From Halorubellus litoreus (GTDB lineage: Archaea > Halobacteriota > Halobacteria > Halobacteriales > Natrialbaceae): 64,000 nucleotides of DNA. A program made the position numbers and the translations under genes. Below, one piece after another: positions 22,944 through 31,177 of this stretch. Position 1 is the first letter of the stretch; the number at the start of each line of letters is the position of its first letter. The DNA lies in contig NZ_JAZAQL010000006.1 in NCBI RefSeq assembly GCF_037081675.1, positions 124,001 through 188,000 of the forward strand. The letters run 5' to 3'. The notes below the pieces were generated by a model. The model saw only the letters and a list, made by a program, of their open reading frames with translations, was not told the origin of the DNA and did not search any database.

Positions 22944-24431
22944 TCAGTCGCCGAACATCTGGCGCATCATCGGGTGCATCTCCATGAGTTGCTCCTCGGC
23001 GATCTCCTCGTACAGCTTGTACGTGATGGAGACCGCGAGCAGCAGCCCAGTTCCGGAGACACCACCGATGGTACCGAGCATGTTCGCCATGACCGCCAGC
23101 AATCCGACGAGGGCACCACCGATGACGGTCACGTGCGGGATGTACCGCTCCATGACCTTCTCGATGACACCGACGTTCTGACGGAACCCGGGAATCTGCA
23201 TCCCGGAGTTCTGGATCTGCTTCGCGGTCGACCGCGGACCCATGTCGGCGGTCTCCACCCAGAAGATGGCGAAGATCGCACCGCCGATGATCATGAACGT
23301 CAGGTCGACCGTGACCCGAGTCACGACCTGCCAGATCTCCTGGCTCGGACCGCTCGCCAGCCACCACATCCAGTCAGTCGGCTGGCGGATCGGCGCCATG
23401 TAGTAGAACAACCCGCCGACCGGGCTGTTCGGGCCCTGAGCCGTCTGCGAGTACAACCCGAGCCACGGCATCTGCACGCCGAGGATCTCGATGACCACTC
23501 GCCCATCCGCTGTCGGCGACCCAGCCTGCGAGACGATGATACGCCCGAGGAACTGGAGGTTCGCCTGCAGCGCGCGAACGAGGATCATCGGCAGGACGCT
23601 CGCGTAGATGAGCTTCACGGGGAACCGACCACGTGCACCCTTCACGCGAGCGTGACTCAGCGGAATCTCGATCCGGACCGACTCCGCGTACACGACGATC
23701 ACGAAGATCGCGAGCGTCGTGATGAGCGCGATGACCTGGCCCTGCGAACCGAGGACGTTGTCCACCGACAGCGCCGTGTCACCGAGCACCATCCCCGCCC
23801 AGTTGAACACCAGGCCGTTCCGCGGCCCGATGATACCCGTGACGAGACTCTCGGAAACACCTGCGACGATGAACAACCCGATACCGGACCCGACACCCCA
23901 CTTCGAGATGACCTCGTCCATGAACAGGATGAGGAGGCCACCCACGAAGATCTGGGCGAACAACAGCCCCTGGACACCGGCGATACCGATACCGAGCTGT
24001 TGCGCGAGCGCCTGATCCGCGGGCAAGAACCCGCTGAGGACCATCGGTAGCCCCGTCAAGACGATCATGAACACGACGAGGAGTTTCTGGAGGCCCTGAT
24101 AGAGCACCTGATCACGCGGATCGTCCGTGTCCAACCCGAGGAGGTTCGCACCCCCGAGCAACTGCAGGACGATGCTCGCCGTGACGATCGGTCCGATACC
24201 GAGATGCAGGACCGTGAACTGGCCGCCCGCGAGGATCGCGCGGAACTGCCCGAACAGGTCCTGGCCACCGCCAGCCGGCAGCCCCCAGAGGGGAACGCTC
24301 GTGAGGAAGAAGTACAACACGAGCACGCCACCGGTCCACATCAGTTTGCGCTTGAACGGCACGTGACCCTCCGGTCGCTCGACCGTGGGCATCCGCGTGA
24401 GTACCGGTTCCGCAGCCTCCTTCCATCCCAT
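22944..24431 (-). CDS. secY: Protein translocase subunit SecY
   Basis: 495 residues. It forms the membrane channel of the Sec translocon. The N-terminus GWKEAAEPVLTRMPTVERPEGHVPFKRKLMWTG-type segment, the plug region GGGQDLFGQF, and about ten helices match archaeal SecY/Sec61-alpha. The cytosolic loops used by ribosomes include SHARVKGARGRFPVKLIY and the TADMGPRSTAKQIQNSGMQIPGFR stretch. The C-terminus ends MHPMMRQMFGD. It closes the ribosomal superoperon, 3 bases after rpl15. Co-transcription with ribosomal genes matches production of translocons to ribosomes. Confidence 0.97.
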   Translation of the reverse strand: MGWKEAAEPVLTRMPTVERPEGHVPFKRKLMWTGGVLVLYFFLTSVPLWGLPAGGGQDLFGQFRAILAGGQFTVLHLGIGPIVTASIVLQLLGGANLLGLDTDDPRDQVLYQGLQKLLVVFMIVLTGLPMVLSGFLPADQALAQQLGIGIAGVQGLLFAQIFVGGLLILFMDEVISKWGVGSGIGLFIVAGVSESLVTGIIGPRNGLVFNWAGMVLGDTALSVDNVLGSQGQVIALITTLAIFVIVVYAESVRIEIPLSHARVKGARGRFPVKLIYASVLPMILVRALQANLQFLGRIIVSQAGSPTADGRVVIEILGVQMPWLGLYSQTAQGPNSPVGGLFYYMAPIRQPTDWMWWLASGPSQEIWQVVTRVTVDLTFMIIGGAIFAIFWVETADMGPRSTAKQIQNSGMQIPGFRQNVGVIEKVMERYIPHVTVIGGALVGLLAVMANMLGTIGGVSGTGLLLAVSITYKLYEEIAEEQLMEMHPMMRQMFGD

Positions 24432-24434
24432 AGA

Positions 24435-24926
24435 TTACTCCTCGTCGTCGTCCGATCCCTGAGTGTCTTCCGATTCGGCGAGCGCCTCGCCGCGCTCGGA
24501 GAGCTCCGCACTGCCACCGGCTTCCTCGATGAGGCCGCGAGCGCTCGCCGAGAACGCGTCCGCAGTCACGTGCAGTTCGTTCCGAACCTGCCCGTTCCCG
24601 AGGACCTTCACCGCGTCAGCCTCCCACGCGTCCTCGACGACGTCGCGCGCGTCGATGACGTACGCGTCGCCGTCCTTCTCGGCGTCGCCCTCAGCAGCGT
24701 ACAGGACCGCGTCCTCGTCGAGCTTCTGCACCGAGATCTCGACGACGTCGTCCTGCGCGTCCTGCGGCCGCTTGAAGCCGTGTTTGCCGATCGGCTCGTA
24801 GTTGTGGAACTCGTGCTTCGTCCGTCCTGCGCGACCACGCCCACCACGGTGCCCGGCACCACGCCGGTTCTTGTGTGTGCCGCCACCGTGCGTGCGCGAG
24901 CCACGCTGTCTACGTTTCTTACTCAT
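24435..24926 (-). CDS. rpl15: 50S ribosomal protein L15 (uL15)
   Basis: 163 residues. The Gly/Arg/His-rich N-terminus (KKRRQRGSRTHGGGTHKNRR, then GAGHRGGRGRAGRTKHEF) threads into the 23S rRNA core, and the C-terminal globular part (VKVLGNGQVRNELHVTADAF, ARGLIEEAGGSAE) is the L15/L18e fold. It ends in an acidic tail, a halophile addition. Its stop is 3 bases before secY. Confidence 0.96.
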   Translation of the reverse strand: MSKKRRQRGSRTHGGGTHKNRRGAGHRGGRGRAGRTKHEFHNYEPIGKHGFKRPQDAQDDVVEISVQKLDEDAVLYAAEGDAEKDGDAYVIDARDVVEDAWEADAVKVLGNGQVRNELHVTADAFSASARGLIEEAGGSAELSERGEALAESEDTQGSDDDEE

Positions 24927-24928
24927 GG

Positions 24929-25393
24929 TTATCGCATCGCCTTGAGGAGCCCGTCGATATCACCCGTAGAGTGCTTGCCGATCTGGCCGCTCTCCTGGGT
25001 GGGGTGCTTGATGCCGTCGTGGCCCTTCCGGGGCGGGTGCAGGCGCAGGCACGGTGCCAGGCCCTGCTCGCGGAGCGTCGTCTCCTCCGCGATCAACGCC
25101 GCCGCAAGACCCTCGAAGTCCTCGAAGTCCGTGTGCTCGGCGAGGTACTCGCCGTCCACGTCAGCGTCGCCCTCGAGCGGTTCCGCGCGCTTCGAGAGGA
25201 CCGTCGCGAGGACGTCCTCGCTGGGTTCGCCCATCGCCACGTAGTCGTTGACCTTCGTCAACATCCCCGTGTAGCTGTCCGTCTCCGGAACCAGCGCACA
25301 GTGATTGACCTCGTGGACGTTCAGCATCTCCAGCGTGTCCTTGATGTCGCCAGCCATGTCGACCTCACCGCGGAGCTGCACGACGGCCTTCAT
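24929..25393 (-). CDS. rpl30: 50S ribosomal protein L30 (uL30)
   Basis: 154 residues from the ATG at 25393, which overlaps the end of rps5 by 4 bases; the frame runs open to 25528 but only in the shadow of rps5. KAVVQLRGEVDMAGDIKDTLEMLNVHEVNHC is the start of the L30 fold (shown here in part), followed by TKVNDYVAMGEP and a eukaryote-like C-terminal extension with LHPPRKGHDGIKHPTQESG. It binds 23S rRNA. Confidence 0.95.
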   Translation of the reverse strand: MKAVVQLRGEVDMAGDIKDTLEMLNVHEVNHCALVPETDSYTGMLTKVNDYVAMGEPSEDVLATVLSKRAEPLEGDADVDGEYLAEHTDFEDFEGLAAALIAEETTLREQGLAPCLRLHPPRKGHDGIKHPTQESGQIGKHSTGDIDGLLKAMR

Positions 25394-26046
25394 TGTTCGA
25401 CCTCCCCCGCACCCTCGGACTGCCCGCGCGTGCGAGCACCACGAGACTGCGAAGCGTTCTGGAGCGCGTTGAACGTCGCCTTCGCCAGGTTCACCGTCGT
25501 CCGCGTGTTCCCGTAGGACTTCGTCCACGCGTCCTCCACGCCAGCGAGCTCCAGGACGTTCCGAACCGTCTCACTCGCCGCGAGCCCGAGCCCGAGCGGC
25601 GCCGGAATGAGTTCGACCTCGACCGAACCCGCCTTCCCGCTCGTCTTGTGCGTGAGCGAGTGCGGCTTCGTCGAACGGTCCTCCCACGACCCGGAGCCAC
25701 GAGGCACGTCGATGATGTTCAGCTTCGCGATGTCGATGGCCTTCTGGATGGCAGCACCGACCTGGTCGTCACGACCCTCGGCGTACCCGACGTACCCGTC
25801 GCGGTTGCCGATGGCGACGACACAGCGGAACTTCACCCGTCGCCCGGAGTCGGTCATGCGCTGGACCATGTTGATGTCCAGCACTTCGTCGTCCAGCCCC
25901 GGCAGGAGCTGGTCGACGACCTCGGCCTCCTTCAGCGGAAGCCCGGAATTGAGGGCCTGCTCCATCGTCTCGATGTCGCCCTCCTGCACCTTCTTACCGA
26001 GGCGAGTGACGGGTTCCCAGCCGTCGTTGTAGTTGTCGTTACTCAT
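25390..26046 (-). CDS. rps5: 30S ribosomal protein S5 (uS5)
   Basis: 218 residues. The double-stranded-RNA-binding S5 domain is seen in MVQRMTDSGRRVKFRCVVAI and GNRDGYVGYAEGRDDQVG, and the C-terminal domain in VELIPAPLGLGLAASETVRN and LELAGVEDAWTKSYGNTRTT. S5 sits near the mRNA entry channel and the decoding site and affects accuracy. It overlaps rpl18 and rpl30 by 4 bases each (ATGA-type junctions). The C-terminal tail (TRGQSEGAGEVEQ) is hydrophilic. Confidence 0.96.
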   Translation of the reverse strand: MSNDNYNDGWEPVTRLGKKVQEGDIETMEQALNSGLPLKEAEVVDQLLPGLDDEVLDINMVQRMTDSGRRVKFRCVVAIGNRDGYVGYAEGRDDQVGAAIQKAIDIAKLNIIDVPRGSGSWEDRSTKPHSLTHKTSGKAGSVEVELIPAPLGLGLAASETVRNVLELAGVEDAWTKSYGNTRTTVNLAKATFNALQNASQSRGARTRGQSEGAGEVEQ

Positions 26047-26594
26047 TGTTCCATGAGGGTTTCCCGCACTTCGTCGAAGTGCTCGGGAAGAGCTGTTGCG
26101 TCGAACTCGCCCTGATAGAGCGGTTCGTCGAGCTGTTCTGCGTACTCGGCGATGTGCTCACCGCGGTTCCGCGGCCACTCCGCGAGCACCGCGTCGTTGT
26201 GAGGGATGTCCAGGCCCGCGTCGATCGCGCCCTCCTGGATGGCGAACACCTTACTACCGGGCGTCGCCGTGTTCAGACCGATGTCGAGGACCGCCTCCTC
26301 GAGACCAGCCTCGACCGCGCGCTGCCCAGCCAGAAGGCCGGTCAGGTACGCAGCCGGAAGGTTCCCCGTCGGAGCCTCCCATCCAAATTCTTCGAGATCG
26401 CTCGAGTGTGCAGCCGCGAGCGTGTCGTCACCGTCCGGACCAGGGAGCACCAGCTGCGCCGTGACGTGCCGGTTGCTCTTTCGAGCGACCAGGCGCGGCT
26501 TCCCGGATTTCAGGAGGCGCAACCTCTGATGGTAGTCCGTACGGACCTCGCGGCGACGTCGCATCGGAACCTTGTATCGTGGTCCTGTCGCCAT
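26043..26594 (-). CDS. rpl18: 50S ribosomal protein L18 (uL18)
   Basis: 183 residues. It binds 5S rRNA together with L5. The archaeal signature is GPRYKVPMRRRREVRTDYHQ, then RLLKSGKPRLVARKSNRHVT and AAYLTGLLAGQRAVEAGLEE. The middle has LDIGLNTATPGSKVFAIQEG. It overlaps rpl19e by one base and rps5 by four, so translation is coupled along the row. Confidence 0.96.
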   Translation of the reverse strand: MATGPRYKVPMRRRREVRTDYHQRLRLLKSGKPRLVARKSNRHVTAQLVLPGPDGDDTLAAAHSSDLEEFGWEAPTGNLPAAYLTGLLAGQRAVEAGLEEAVLDIGLNTATPGSKVFAIQEGAIDAGLDIPHNDAVLAEWPRNRGEHIAEYAEQLDEPLYQGEFDATALPEHFDEVRETLMEQ

Positions 26595-27043
26595 TATTCG
26601 TCACCGTAGTTGTTGTCGATATAGTTCAGCAGGTACTGGACGCTCCGGAACTCCCCACCACGAGCCTTGTTGTAGAGCTCGCGGTACTGCGAACGGTCGA
26701 TCTCGCCGTTCCCGCGGAGTTCGTTGAGCTTCTTTCGCTGCGCGCGAATGCGCTTCTCCCACGCATCCTTCGAGTTCTCGCGAGCACCGGCCTTCCCCTT
26801 GCGGGAGCCCGGGCCCTTCTGGTGGCCGTACGCGCGCTTCGCTTTGCGCTCGCGCGACCGACCCTTCGAGATACCCTTCTTCTCCTCTGCTCGAATCGTG
26901 CCGTCGTCGACGAGCTCGCGGATGTCCTCGCGCGTGATCGCTTCCGCGATCTCGCCCTGCTGGTCGGGGTCGAACCAGACGCGGCTCTTCCCGACGTCGA
27001 GGACGTCCGCAGCCAGTCGCTTCTGTGCGGACAGATCACTCAT
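26594..27043 (-). CDS. rpl19e: 50S ribosomal protein L19e (eL19)
   Basis: 149 residues. This archaeal/eukaryotic protein has no bacterial homologue in the operon. Typical motifs are LSAQKRLAADVLDVGKSRVW, FDPDQQGEIAEAITREDIRE and the basic helix KGISKGRSRERKAKRAYGHQ, KGPGSRKGKAG. It ends with YIDNNYGDE. It overlaps rpl32e by 8 bases and rpl18 by one. Its long helices contact both 23S rRNA and, across an intersubunit bridge, 16S rRNA. Confidence 0.96.
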   Translation of the reverse strand: MSDLSAQKRLAADVLDVGKSRVWFDPDQQGEIAEAITREDIRELVDDGTIRAEEKKGISKGRSRERKAKRAYGHQKGPGSRKGKAGARENSKDAWEKRIRAQRKKLNELRGNGEIDRSQYRELYNKARGGEFRSVQYLLNYIDNNYGDE

Positions 27044-27743
27044 CGGAATCGACCTCCACTTCGACGTAGGTCGGATTCAGGACGCGGATCTCGGCGTCCT
27101 CCGCGTGCTCTTCGATGCGCTCGCGTTTGCGAGCACCGACCGCGGACGCGATACGGACCGCTTCCGTGTCACCGTCGACGCCCTCGAGGTCGTCCACGTT
27201 GTGCACGCGAACCTCCTCGAAGCCGGACGGATGCTTGCCGCGCACCGCCTTCGGCGTCCGGAAGCCAGCCTGCACCTTGTCGCCCTTGCCCTTCACACCA
27301 CGTCGCTGCTTGGACAGCTGCCCGCGCGGCTTCCGCCACGAGGTCGGCGTCCGCTTCTTCTTGTGGTAATCCTGGCGGTTGAACTGCGGCTTGCCGACGC
27401 GACGACGCTGCTCGAGGAGGCGCTCCTCCTCGTCGGAAAGCGACGGCGTCTTCTCGGTCAAGCCACGCGGCTGGAGTTCGGTCTCGACGTCCTCCTCGGC
27501 CTCCTCGGCCTCGGACTCGTCGTCCTCGATCTCCGCCTCGGTGTCCTCGCTAACCTCGAGGTCACCGACGTCAGCCTTGATACGCGCAGCGAGCGCGTTC
27601 CCGACGCCGTCGACCTCCGCGAGCTCGGACTGGGACGCCGCCTTGATGTCCTCGACGGACTCGTAGCCAGCGTCCTCGAGCGCGTCGGCCTTCGACGGCC
27701 CGACACCGCTGATGTCTTCGAGATTCTCGGGTTCGTCAGCCAT
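27036..27743 (-). CDS. rpl32e: 50S ribosomal protein L32e (eL32) with N-terminal helix-hairpin-helix domain
   Basis: 235 residues, much longer than the core family of about 130. Residues 1-60 form a helix-hairpin-helix pair (LEDISGVGPSKADALEDAGY and LAEVDGVGNALAARIKADVG). An acidic linker follows at about 60-95, and the L32e core starts near 105 (RRVGKPQFNRQDYHKKKRTP, SWRKPRGQLSKQRRGVKGKG, and VHNVDDLEGV). The N-terminal domain is known from haloarchaeal L32e and is probably an extra RNA contact. Gaps of 3 bases and an 8-base overlap tie it to its neighbours. Confidence 0.95.
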   Translation of the reverse strand: MADEPENLEDISGVGPSKADALEDAGYESVEDIKAASQSELAEVDGVGNALAARIKADVGDLEVSEDTEAEIEDDESEAEEAEEDVETELQPRGLTEKTPSLSDEEERLLEQRRRVGKPQFNRQDYHKKKRTPTSWRKPRGQLSKQRRGVKGKGDKVQAGFRTPKAVRGKHPSGFEEVRVHNVDDLEGVDGDTEAVRIASAVGARKRERIEEHAEDAEIRVLNPTYVEVEVDSDE

Positions 27744-27746
27744 CTA

Positions 27747-28280
27747 TCAGGCACCTCCTTTGCGGGGTTTCTGCGTGATGTACACGCCGTCCTGGAAGAC
27801 ACGCGTGTCCTTCCCGGAGACCTTCGTGAGCTGCTCGATGTCCGCGGCGGTCTGCCCAACTGCCTCCTTGTCCGCACCGCTGATGGTGAGCTCCTCACCA
27901 TCGACAGAGACGGTGGTGTCGCCGTGGATAGTCGTCCGTCGCGGTGCCTTCTCGCCGAGGAAGTTCTCGATCACGACCTCGCCGTTCTCGACGTCCACCT
28001 GCATCGGGAAGTGAGAGTAGAAGACCTCCATCTCGTACTCCCAGCCCTCGGTGACGCCGTGGAACATGTTCTGGACGTGACTCTCGAACGTTCCGACCGT
28101 CGCCGTCGTCTTCGCGTCGTCCGCGTCAGAGGAGATGACGACCATCTCGTCCTCGACGTCGACGGAGACGTCCGGGTACCAGAGCCGTCGTGTGACGGCT
28201 CCGTTCGGACCCTCGACCGTCAGGTCGAGATGGTCCACGTCGGCGGTTACGTCGTCCGGAATCTGTAGTTCTACTCGCAT
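27747..28280 (-). CDS. rpl6: 50S ribosomal protein L6 (uL6)
   Basis: 177 residues with two L6 repeats: RVELQIPDDVTADVDHLDLT and VEGPNGAVTRRLWYP in the first, and NFLGEKAPRRTTIHG with VYITQKPRKGGA at the end. It lies near the factor-binding site of the large subunit. It is 3 bases after rps8 and 3 before rpl32e in transcription order. Confidence 0.96.
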   Translation of the reverse strand: MRVELQIPDDVTADVDHLDLTVEGPNGAVTRRLWYPDVSVDVEDEMVVISSDADDAKTTATVGTFESHVQNMFHGVTEGWEYEMEVFYSHFPMQVDVENGEVVIENFLGEKAPRRTTIHGDTTVSVDGEELTISGADKEAVGQTAADIEQLTKVSGKDTRVFQDGVYITQKPRKGGA

Positions 28281-28283
28281 GAT

Positions 28284-28676
28284 TCAGTACACGTACGCGA
28301 TGACCTGACCGCCGATGCCCTTGTCACGAGCCTCGTAGTGACTCATGACGCCGTGACTCGTCGTCACGATGAGCGCGCCGTAGTCCCGCGCCGGAAGGAA
28401 CCGCTTCTCCCAGCGCTCGAACTCGTCCGCGCCAACCGAATACCGGGGCTTGACGGGGCCACACTCGTTGATCTGGCCTTTCAATTCGATTTCGAACTCG
28501 CCGGATTTACCGTCGTCGACGTACTCGAAGCCGTCGATGTACCCGCGGTCGTAGAAGACCTCGAGTACGCTACCGATCTCGTTCGAAGCGGGCGATACCT
28601 TGTGCGTGAGATGCCCGACACTCTCGGCGTTATCGAGGCCGGAGAGCGCGTTGCTGAACGGGTCGCTTGCTGTCAT
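28284..28676 (-). CDS. rps8: 30S ribosomal protein S8 (uS8)
   Basis: 130 residues from the ATG at 28676; the open frame continues to 28790 only as shadow of rps14. ASDPFSNALSGLDNAESVGH starts the protein, and the C-terminal signature is LIVTTSHGVMSHYEARDKGI, GGQVIAYVY. It binds the central domain of 16S rRNA and in many organisms autoregulates the spc operon; whether it does so here is not visible. Confidence 0.96.
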   Translation of the reverse strand: MTASDPFSNALSGLDNAESVGHLTHKVSPASNEIGSVLEVFYDRGYIDGFEYVDDGKSGEFEIELKGQINECGPVKPRYSVGADEFERWEKRFLPARDYGALIVTTSHGVMSHYEARDKGIGGQVIAYVY

Positions 28677-28678
28677 TG

Positions 28679-28861
28679 TTATCGGTACTTCTTGAAGCCC
28701 ATGTCGCGAGCGATCTCTCGGAAGCACTGTCGGCAGAGCCAGATGTCGTACTTCCCGACGAGACCCTGCTCTCGGCCGCAACGCTGGCATTCCTCCAGCT
28801 GACCGGTCCGCTTTGCGGCGTGCTCTCCAGTCTGCTCGCGCTCTTGTTCGCTTTCACTCAT
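28679..28861 (-). CDS. rps14: 30S ribosomal protein S14, zinc-binding type (uS14)
   Basis: 60 residues. Four Cys ligands (ECQRCGREQG, WLCRQCFRE) make the zinc knuckle, followed by the conserved MGFKKYR end. The N-terminal 20 residues are acidic (SESEQEREQTGEH), a halophile extension. It overlaps rpl5 by 8 bases and is 2 bases from rps8. Confidence 0.95.
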   Translation of the reverse strand: MSESEQEREQTGEHAAKRTGQLEECQRCGREQGLVGKYDIWLCRQCFREIARDMGFKKYR

Positions 28862-29384
28862 CGTTAACCTCCACGTCGAACGACGACTCGACGAATCGAA
28901 CCGCGTCCTCGGGGTTCAGTCGGTGCTTCGACGGCAGGCTCTGCGTGCGCTTGTCGCGCTTCGCGACGCGGTAGCCCGGTCGAACGAGGTTCACGGTCAC
29001 GTCCAGGCCGTAGATCCCGACGTTCGGGTCGTACTCCTGGCTCGGGAAGTCCGTGTGCTCGTCGACGCCGAAACTGAAGTTTCCAGTGTCGTCGAACTGG
29101 GACGCCTCGAGTTCCGCGATCGAGAGCGTCGTCTCGAGGAACTCGGCGGCGTCGTCACCGCGGAGCGTGACCTTCGCACCGATCGGGTCACCCTGACGGA
29201 TACCGAAGTCCGGCATCGTCGACTTGGCCTTCGTCCGAACGGACTGCTGGCCGGTGACGCTCTCGATGATGTCCTCCGCGTCCGCGAGCGCACGCCCACC
29301 TTCGCCGACGCCCATGTGGACGACGACCTTCTCGATCGTGGGTTCGCGCATCTCGTGGAACTCGGCGGACTCACTCTCGCTCAT
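28854..29384 (-). CDS. rpl5: 50S ribosomal protein L5 (uL5)
   Basis: 176 residues. EKVVVHMGVGEGGRALADAE starts the fold, with QSVRTKAKSTMPDFGIRQGD and PIGAKVTLRGDDAAEFLETT following; FGVDEHTDFPSQEYDPNVGI is the tRNA-contact loop. It binds 5S rRNA with L18 and touches P-site tRNA. It overlaps rps4e by one base. Confidence 0.96.
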   Translation of the reverse strand: MSESESAEFHEMREPTIEKVVVHMGVGEGGRALADAEDIIESVTGQQSVRTKAKSTMPDFGIRQGDPIGAKVTLRGDDAAEFLETTLSIAELEASQFDDTGNFSFGVDEHTDFPSQEYDPNVGIYGLDVTVNLVRPGYRVAKRDKRTQSLPSKHRLNPEDAVRFVESSFDVEVNDE

Positions 29385-30094
29385 CAGTCCTCACCTCCCG
29401 TGGAGGCGGTGAAGTTCTCGTCGATCACGACGACGTACTCCTCGACGGTATCGTAGGAGCCATCGTCCTGCTCGACGGTCACCGTGTTCGACCCGCTGCC
29501 GTGCGTGACGGCGATGTCCGCGACCTCGCCGATCTCGCCGGCGTGACTGCCGCGGACCGCCGTGACGAGCGCACCCTCCTCGTAGGGGAAGTGCGCGACG
29601 ATCTCGTCGTTCTCGAAGTCGACGACGATCGAGTCCTTCGCGGCGTACTCGCTCGCGTCCTCGAGCTGGAGCGTCTGCCCGTCGTGGAGCGAGAGCTGCG
29701 TGTCACCACCAGTGACCTGCTGCTTGCCCGTGATCTTCCCGAGCTTCGCGTCCGCCGCATCGGCGTCGATGGGCGTGAGCGCGAGTCGACCGCCTTCGTC
29801 GGGGAAGACACGGTAGTGCTCGCCGCGCTCGGTGAACGCGATGATGTCGAACATCCCGATGGGGCGCTGCTCGTCGCTGACGGCGTCGCCGTTCACGAGC
29901 ACGGACCCCTGATTCAGGGCGTAGCGAGCTTCCTTCTTCGAGTCGACGTACCCGAGGACGTCACGGAGCAGGATGACCAGCGGGACACCCTCCTCGCCGT
30001 GCGGGCCGGCGTCGGCCTTCACGGTGAACGTCTCGGTCTTGCGCTCGACTGGCCAAGACTTCGGAACCGAGAGTCGCTTCTGGTGTTTCGTCAT
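29384..30094 (-). CDS. rps4e: 30S ribosomal protein S4e (eS4)
   Basis: 236 residues. This archaeal/eukaryotic protein combines an S4-like region (VPLVILLRDVLGYVDSKKEA, YALNQGSVLVNGDAVSDEQR, GMFDIIAF), a central domain and a KOW motif (AVRGSHAGEIGEVADIAV). The start TKHQKRLSVPKSWPVERKTE is typical. It overlaps rpl24 by 4 bases and rpl5 by one. Confidence 0.96.
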   Translation of the reverse strand: MTKHQKRLSVPKSWPVERKTETFTVKADAGPHGEEGVPLVILLRDVLGYVDSKKEARYALNQGSVLVNGDAVSDEQRPIGMFDIIAFTERGEHYRVFPDEGGRLALTPIDADAADAKLGKITGKQQVTGGDTQLSLHDGQTLQLEDASEYAAKDSIVVDFENDEIVAHFPYEEGALVTAVRGSHAGEIGEVADIAVTHGSGSNTVTVEQDDGSYDTVEEYVVVIDENFTASTGGED

Positions 30095-30447
30095 TCGTCA
30101 TCACCTCTGAGGCGTGCCTCGCGCACGTCGTCCTCGAGATCGAGGTCCGTGATGCGGAGGTTCGACGCGTCGAGGGCGCGCGGGACGTCCTCGCCGTCGG
30201 CCTTCTCGAGCGTGACGTCCTCGACGTGCACGACCGCCTCGCGGAGGTCGACGTCGAGCACTTCGCCCTCGGTGCCCGCGAAGTCGCCGCGGAGCACCTC
30301 GACCGTGTCGCCCGCGTTCACGCGAGCGCGACGACGGTCGAACTCCTCGCGGAGCTCGTCGGAGAGCGTCGAACGAACCTGCTTCTGCTTCTCGTGAAGC
30401 GACGCACGCTCGGTCTGATTTCGCTGTTTGGTTGGTTGTCGTGTCAT
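30091..30447 (-). CDS. rpl24: 50S ribosomal protein L24 (uL24)
   Basis: 118 residues. The KOW motif AGDTVEVLRGDFAGTEGEVL at about 50-69 binds 23S rRNA near the exit tunnel; the N-terminus (QPTKQRNQTERASLHEKQKQ) is basic and the C-terminus acidic. It overlaps rpl14 and rps4e by 4 bases each, a chain of ATGA junctions. Confidence 0.95.
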   Translation of the reverse strand: MTRQPTKQRNQTERASLHEKQKQVRSTLSDELREEFDRRRARVNAGDTVEVLRGDFAGTEGEVLDVDLREAVVHVEDVTLEKADGEDVPRALDASNLRITDLDLEDDVREARLRGDDE

Positions 30448-30842
30448 ACTATCATCGTCGCAGTGGACGCAATCGAACCGAATCGTTCGGCCACCTCGCG
30501 CGCAATCGGACCCTTGATCTCCGTCCCCTGAGGCTCCTCGTTCTCGTTCACGAGGACGGCCGCGTTGTCCTCAAACTTGACGCGAGTGCCGTCGGGACGA
30601 CGGATGGGCTTGCGCTGACGGATGATGACGGCTTCCTTGACCTGACGACGCTCTTCGGGCGTCCCCTTGGTCACCGAGACCGTCACCTTGTCACCGACGC
30701 CCGCCTTCGGGTGTCGGTTCTTCGTGCCGTGGTAGCCGGCGACGCTGATGATCTTCACTTCACGAGCGCCCGTGTTGTCCGAACACGCCACGAGCGAGCC
30801 CTTCTCCAGGCCCTGCGTGACGTCGGCCTTCAGGGCTTCCAT
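30444..30842 (-). CDS. rpl14: 50S ribosomal protein L14 (uL14)
   Basis: 132 residues. Motifs SLVACSDNTGAREVKIISVA, KAGVGDKVTVSVTKGTPE and the end FEDNAAVLVNENEEPQGTEI with IKGPIAREVAERF are those of uL14, which lies at the subunit interface and binds initiation factor aIF6. It overlaps rps17 by one base. Confidence 0.96.
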   Translation of the reverse strand: MEALKADVTQGLEKGSLVACSDNTGAREVKIISVAGYHGTKNRHPKAGVGDKVTVSVTKGTPEERRQVKEAVIIRQRKPIRRPDGTRVKFEDNAAVLVNENEEPQGTEIKGPIAREVAERFGSIASTATMIV

Positions 30843-31177
30843 CAGGCGTCACCTCCCTCGCCGTCGAGCACTTCGACGACGACGTGAGATTTCGTTTTCG
30901 AGAGCGGTCGTGTCTCTGCGATGCGGACCGTGTCGCCTTCCGAGAGTTCCATGCACGTCGGTGCATGGGCGGGTACCCGCGAACGCCGCTTCATGTAGCG
31001 GTCGTACTTGGGGACTCGCACGTCGTACTCTCGCTCGACGACGACGGTCTTGTCCATGTCGGTGGAGGCTACCGTACCTTCGAGGGTCTGGCCGCGCACG
31101 GCAAGCGAGCCGTGGAACGGACAGTCCTCGTCAGCACAGGAGTCCTCCGGTTCTGGTACGTTCAGTCCTATCGCCAT
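30842..31177 (-). CDS. rps17: 30S ribosomal protein S17 (uS17)
   Basis: 111 residues. The archaeal N-terminal part has SCADEDCPFHGSLAVRGQTL, and the OB-fold continues with GTVASTDMDKTVVVEREYDV and KYDRYMKRRSRVPAHAPTCM. The CADEDCPFH segment adds a possible metal site typical of archaeal S17. It overlaps the Rpp29 gene by 10 bases, the longest overlap in this block. Confidence 0.95.
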   Translation of the reverse strand: MAIGLNVPEPEDSCADEDCPFHGSLAVRGQTLEGTVASTDMDKTVVVEREYDVRVPKYDRYMKRRSRVPAHAPTCMELSEGDTVRIAETRPLSKTKSHVVVEVLDGEGGDA

